A DNA stretch of 64,000 nt, from assembly GCF_963678975.1 (NCBI RefSeq), contig NC_089274.1, positions 48,390,075-48,454,074 on the forward strand, written 5' to 3'. This document shows, in pieces, positions 60,163 to 64,000 of the stretch. The number at the start of each line of letters is the position of its first letter. Position 1 is the first letter of the stretch. A program made the position numbers and the translations under genes. The notes under the pieces were generated by a model that was not told where the DNA came from, searched no databases, and saw only the letters and a list, made by a program, of their open reading frames with translations. This DNA comes from Dysidea avara (Eukaryota; Porifera; Demospongiae; Dictyoceratida; Dysideidae).

Positions 60163-63100
60163 ATGCACGCACGCACGCACACTACACACACCTGCGGGTT
60201 TGAAATTTGTTTAGAATCCACTAACACTATTAGAGATTGGTAATGACCATCTGACTTGCGTGATGATAAAACTGTATGTGTACAAGAACTGGAAAACTGG
60301 CTACTAGAATGAGCACGTTCATGTTGCTGGGCATGTTCTAGGACAAGCTTTTGCCGCTGGTTATTACGTGAGGCACCACGCCCAGCAACCACCATCTTTC
60401 TTGATCCAGGACACACCCACTCATCCATACCAAGTGAAAAGCGTGCCAAGTGACCACTAGTAAAGTCAGTACCAGGGGGAGGGGTGAGCTGTAAATAGAA
60501 AACACAACAAACATACACAATAGGAACACATTTCTCTTACTATTAGACTGGGACTGACTATAACTGGTGCTCTAGAGATGTTGTTAGCTTTTGCTGCTTG
60601 TACTACTGGAGAAAATGACACTTTCTTTGGTGAGGCAGTAATCCTTCTCTGAGGTGATGATGTTGCCATGGGAGTCTTCACATCACAGTCTGAATCAGGT
60701 GACACTAACATGGCTCTCTTGTTAGAAGACATCTTTTTCACTGAAATACTGTGACCCTCATCTTCTACAAAATCAGTATTATCATCAATTTCCTCATCAA
60801 TATTTTGACTTAATGGCAAGTAATCTTCTTCAGCCTCACTACCAGTGAATGAGTCATTAGGTGCTAGAGAGCTGGAGAGTTGACTCTGATCTCTGGCTGT
60901 TATCTGGATACCAGCACTCTTAGTGAAATGGTGTAACAATTTATGATGCCTACTGATTGCCATACGATACTTGCTGCCACGTGCAGTGTGTTCCCCACCA
61001 AACATATCATTACTGGGGCTAATGAGAGACTGTCTGTATATAGCCTGCATGTTGACTGGAGATTTGGAGGGTAACTGGGTTAGCTGTGTAGCATCGTTGA
61101 TGAAACTGTCTTCAACGTCATAAACATTTGTACACTGTTCGTGCATGCTATCTTCATCATTTGTAACATTGTCATATGACACTTCTGCTTCTAATTCAAG
61201 AAAATCATCTGTATCTTCCTGTGCTGAGCTAACTGACGGCTGCTTGGCAAATCTAGTTTTCTTCACAGGCGTAAAATCATCATCAGTGGAAGAATCCATT
61301 CTCTTTCTTGTTGATAGTTTGGACGAAGCAGCTGGAGGTAGTTGAGTGCACAAAAAATTGGGCTCTTTGTTTGTTTTCTTCTTGTTGTGAACAGCCACAA
61401 AACTGTCATCTTCAACCTTAACTGAGTGACCACTATCACATCCATTGTTGGTACTTGCTGTGATGCCTTCATCTTCATAATCTGACTCTGGTATAGTATC
61501 TATCATGTCCTTTGTGGGAGACAGTTTGTTGACAGGTGACTTTGAAATTGGAGACTTGTGAGCAATTGGACTGGCATTAGCTGAGTTAAAACTGAATGGT
61601 CTCACAGGTGACTCTAGGCCCACACTGGCAGCTTGTTTTGTTGAACTCCCTCCCACTCCTTGAGATGAAAGAGTCAAGTACATTTTTAAGTTGCTGCTTG
61701 GTAAACCAATTTCCATAGGAGATATGGTGCCCAAAGGAAGAGTACGTTTTAGCAAAGAATTTTTTGAAACTGGAGATGTTTTCTGCATACCACCAGATGT
61801 TTTCAGAGACACTGCATGTTTATTTGGAGAGGATTTTTGCTTAACCTTCTTTAATTTAAGTGGAGAATGTCCTGCAGCAGACTTCAGATCTTGTTTTAAT
61901 GAAGAACTCCTGACAGTTGAAGGAAAGATTTTAGTTCTTTTCAATGTCTTAACTGGAGTACTGTAACCTACAGGACCAGTGGAAGGTTTGCTGGTGGCAG
62001 GACCACCAGCAGTAGTAGTAGTAGTAGTAGTTATGGGGGACTGAGATGGCGGCAAGTTGTCCATCCAGTCCAGTGTATCTAGATCAGGTGGAGGAGGTAT
62101 AAGCGAAATGTTATCATTACGAGGCACCACATCATCCTCAACTAAAACATCAATAGTAGAATTGGCGGCCATGTTTGTATCCTGTGATACTTCAGCAGAG
62201 CTGATAACCTGTTTCTTAGCTGGTGATGGAGTGGCAACATTGCTACCACTACTGTCTAGGGCTGCAGGTCTTCTTTTGTTGTTAGAGGTTGCCACAAAAT
62301 CTTCGTCATCACTGTCAAAATGTAACCTCCTTTTCCCGCCCTTCCGTCTGCTAGCCACAGTGGTAGTTATGGTTTCTTGTTCACTTGATTGTTGTCTGGA
62401 GGAGGAAGAAGGGATAATCACGTCATTGGGATCCAGAAATGTCTGCATTTCCATGTCATAATGTAAGCCAAAGTCTTCAGTTACTGAGATGTTCTCAGTG
62501 AATTGTAGTACATTCATCAGTTGTTTAGTTCTGTTAGAGTGTCCCACATAACCAACTGATACTGGAGCTCGTTGCCACTCTATCTGATTATCCAGTGACA
62601 AGTTTAGTTTACCAGTTGTACTGGAACACTCTGTGTTGTCTGTATCATCTTGGACACTTTTCTGCTGCTGCAGGCATAAAAGTTGTCGAGATGGTTTCAC
62701 ACACGACACAATCTCCTGTCGTAATCTCTCTGATTCTCTTTCAGACAAGGAATATCGTTCTTTCCACACCAACAACTCTGCATCTGTCAGTGTTCCAGGA
62801 ATGTGCCCTTGGTATATCCCAAAACTCAGTTGAGATTGCTGCTTCCCTTTTCCATGACTTGTGCTTCCTTTCAGACTTTTCTTGGGTGTATCTGCCTGAT
62901 CAATGTGCATGTGTAGGTGACACACTTGTGGTCGTAAGTGGTTGGGTACCATCCGATAACTGTTCCCATAAAACTGCAGTGACTTACAACCATCCCTGAT
63001 AATCTTGTGAATGGATTTCTTACTGGACTGACTCTGCTGGTAAACCTGTAATCACCACACAACAAACAGTTACATTATTTTGGGGGTGACAGTCAAAGGA

Positions 63101-63309
63101 ATAATTTCGACCTGTACTAAAGTTTTTGCTCTATATTTTGCACTGCCAGATGGCAATAAAGAACAGAAACGCACAAAACAATTTAAAACTTTTTAATAGC
63201 GTTGCATTAGGGACATATATTACTTACTCGTTCTTCTTTCCCTTCAGTCACAAGTACAACGATCCTTCCACTTCTCTTCCTACCCGTCCTGCCCATCCTT
63301 TGAATAAGT
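56111..63309 (-). CDS. FANCM: FANCM, 3' part (helicase end, long linker, inactive ERCC4-like domain)
   Basis: Exons by eye: 63309-63228, 63045-60541, 60488-60192, 60040-59929, 59611-59491, 57898-57819, 56808-56568 and 56213-56111, about 1,180 residues; earlier exons lie beyond the window. FANCM is the DNA translocase that anchors the Fanconi anaemia core complex and remodels stalled forks. Exon 1 here is helicase motif VI ([20 protein letters not shown]). The next begins [18 protein letters not shown] and [10 protein letters not shown], as in FANCM. The 2.5-kb exon encodes a disordered linker rich in SP.K motifs and acidic patches. Then comes the ERCC4-type fold ([37 protein letters not shown]) and a tandem helix-hairpin-helix-like tail. 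The nuclease ERK signature is not present, as expected for FANCM. Stop TAA at 56111-56113. Confidence 0.92.
56301..56385. repeat. Minisatellite, 17-bp unit x5
   Basis: Unit TGATTATCAAGGTGTCC inside a copy of the dispersed repeat of 43100; FANCM intron. Confidence 0.95.
57359..57562. repeat. Minisatellite, 34-bp unit x6
   Basis: Six perfect or nearly perfect copies beginning CACTTCACTCACAGG, without spacers; FANCM intron. Confidence 0.97.
58733..59396. mobile_element. piggyBac-like MITE with TTAA target site, second family
   Basis: Inverted ends CCCTTAAATGCGCAT / ATGCACATTTAAGGG, with TTAA on both sides (58729-58732, 59397-59400). 664 bp, no transposase. FANCM intron. The tips resemble the element at 34466 in the CCCTT(T)AA start but the interiors differ. 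Confidence 0.85.
59788..59887. repeat. (TG)n-(GA)n compound microsatellite
   Basis: TG repeats followed by about 45 bp of GA repeats, in the FANCM intron between exons 60040-59929 and 59611-59491. Confidence 0.95.
60090..60157. repeat. (CA)n microsatellite
   Basis: About 34 uninterrupted CA units in the short FANCM intron between 60041 and 60191, which they almost fill. Confidence 0.97.
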
Positions 63310-64000
63310 CTAAGTGTAGAGTATGTGATGGTATTGTGTTTTGTTTAACTGTATGTAAACATGTTGTATATGGTGGCATGGAAGACTGTTAAGCTAAATG
63401 TAAAATTAAAATACACTTTATAGTGTAACATGTAACTGTCTTTTTCAGGTGGAAGAAACAAGGACTACTGTTACTCCAATAGTCATTTCATTTTGAATTC
63501 CTAAATATTAGGGATAGTTTGAACAAGCTGCAAACAGGAACAGAACTTCTGTTCTTGTTTTGCGTGGTTGCCACAGATAATCAAACCTCTTTCCCCGCCC
63601 ACACACAAAAGGAAAAAAAGCAAGAAGTGTGTCAGGTGGCCAAGGATAGCTGTTATGTGTGACAGACTAGTCTATACTGTACAGGAAATAAAATAAAAAT
63701 TTACACACCGTGATTTATCCATGCCAGGACAGAACCCCTCCCCTGTGGGACACCTCATATTCTAAATTAGAGCTGCTGATTTACCTAGCTATTTCTAAAA
63801 TATGTATCTTTGAAATTTGTGCTATATCTTCGAATACTTCTTCAAAATCTTTGTTTAAAACTCCAGCACACTTTTAATAACTCATAAATTGTACATTTAT
63901 TTTCATGAACTATGGTTGTGATTCATAATAGAGATTGTCCATGTTTTTTTGTTGTTTTTTTTACATAGCACTACGTTCACCAAAAACCAGAATTTCCTAA
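63310..64000. other. FANCM intron running off the window
   Basis: No upstream FANCM exon (the helicase motif V region is expected next) could be found here, so this intron is longer than 690 bp. Nothing else was recognised. Confidence 0.5.

Overview
The window is a nuclear animal genome segment. Its genes are intron-rich with GT/AG introns, it carries eukaryotic-type tRNA genes, and it is AT-rich and full of small DNA transposons. Conserved metazoan genes appear next to a Pkr1-type V-ATPase assembly gene, known to me mainly from fungi. That mix and the general sequence style suggest an early-branching invertebrate, plausibly a sponge, but nothing here proves the species. All exon borders were placed by eye from reading frame, splice consensus and remembered family motifs. 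No alignment or RNA evidence was available.

Eight protein-coding genes can be supported, in order: the 3' half of a CLCN7-type lysosomal Cl-/H+ exchanger (+, 2-11983); an intronless KCTD9-like BTB/pentapeptide gene (+, 12219-13283); a CDR2-family coiled-coil gene (+, 13421-15698); a VWA5-type von Willebrand A gene (-, 15911-22536); the mRNA-export adaptor ALYREF (+, 25215-29720); a very large MARF1-type RNA-control gene (-, 29890-52755, about 27 exons); a two-exon PKR1 homologue (+, 52827-54668); and the 3' part of FANCM (-, 56111-63309, running off the right edge). Two identical tRNA-Gly(TCC) genes lie inside introns of CLCN7 and MARF1.

The most interesting locus is the MARF1-type gene. Its exons join in frame into a predicted protein of about 2,000 residues: an N-terminal RRM, two CCCH zinc fingers, an acidic/serine linker, a NYN endonuclease domain with its acidic residues, a second RRM, a proline-rich stretch and roughly eleven LOTUS-like repeats. 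Vertebrate MARF1, as I recall it, has NYN, RRM and LOTUS parts but no N-terminal RRM-CCCH module. The gene starts head to head with PKR1, the two start codons being only 71 bp apart.

Between and inside the genes are many mobile elements. Several have clear target-site duplications: a hAT element with an 8-bp duplication nested in a palindromic element, two TTAA-flanked piggyBac-like MITEs, a pogo-like and a Harbinger-like MITE side by side, and three insertions with 9-bp duplications, one of them a few bases from a MARF1 splice donor. Two 5'-truncated LINE tails, SINE-like pieces, minisatellites, and an ordered array of twelve GTAGTGA/TCACTAC hairpins upstream of ALYREF complete the picture. 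The genes show no joint pathway. Several act in RNA handling (ALYREF, MARF1) or in endolysosomal acid balance (CLCN7, PKR1), but I regard this as coincidence.
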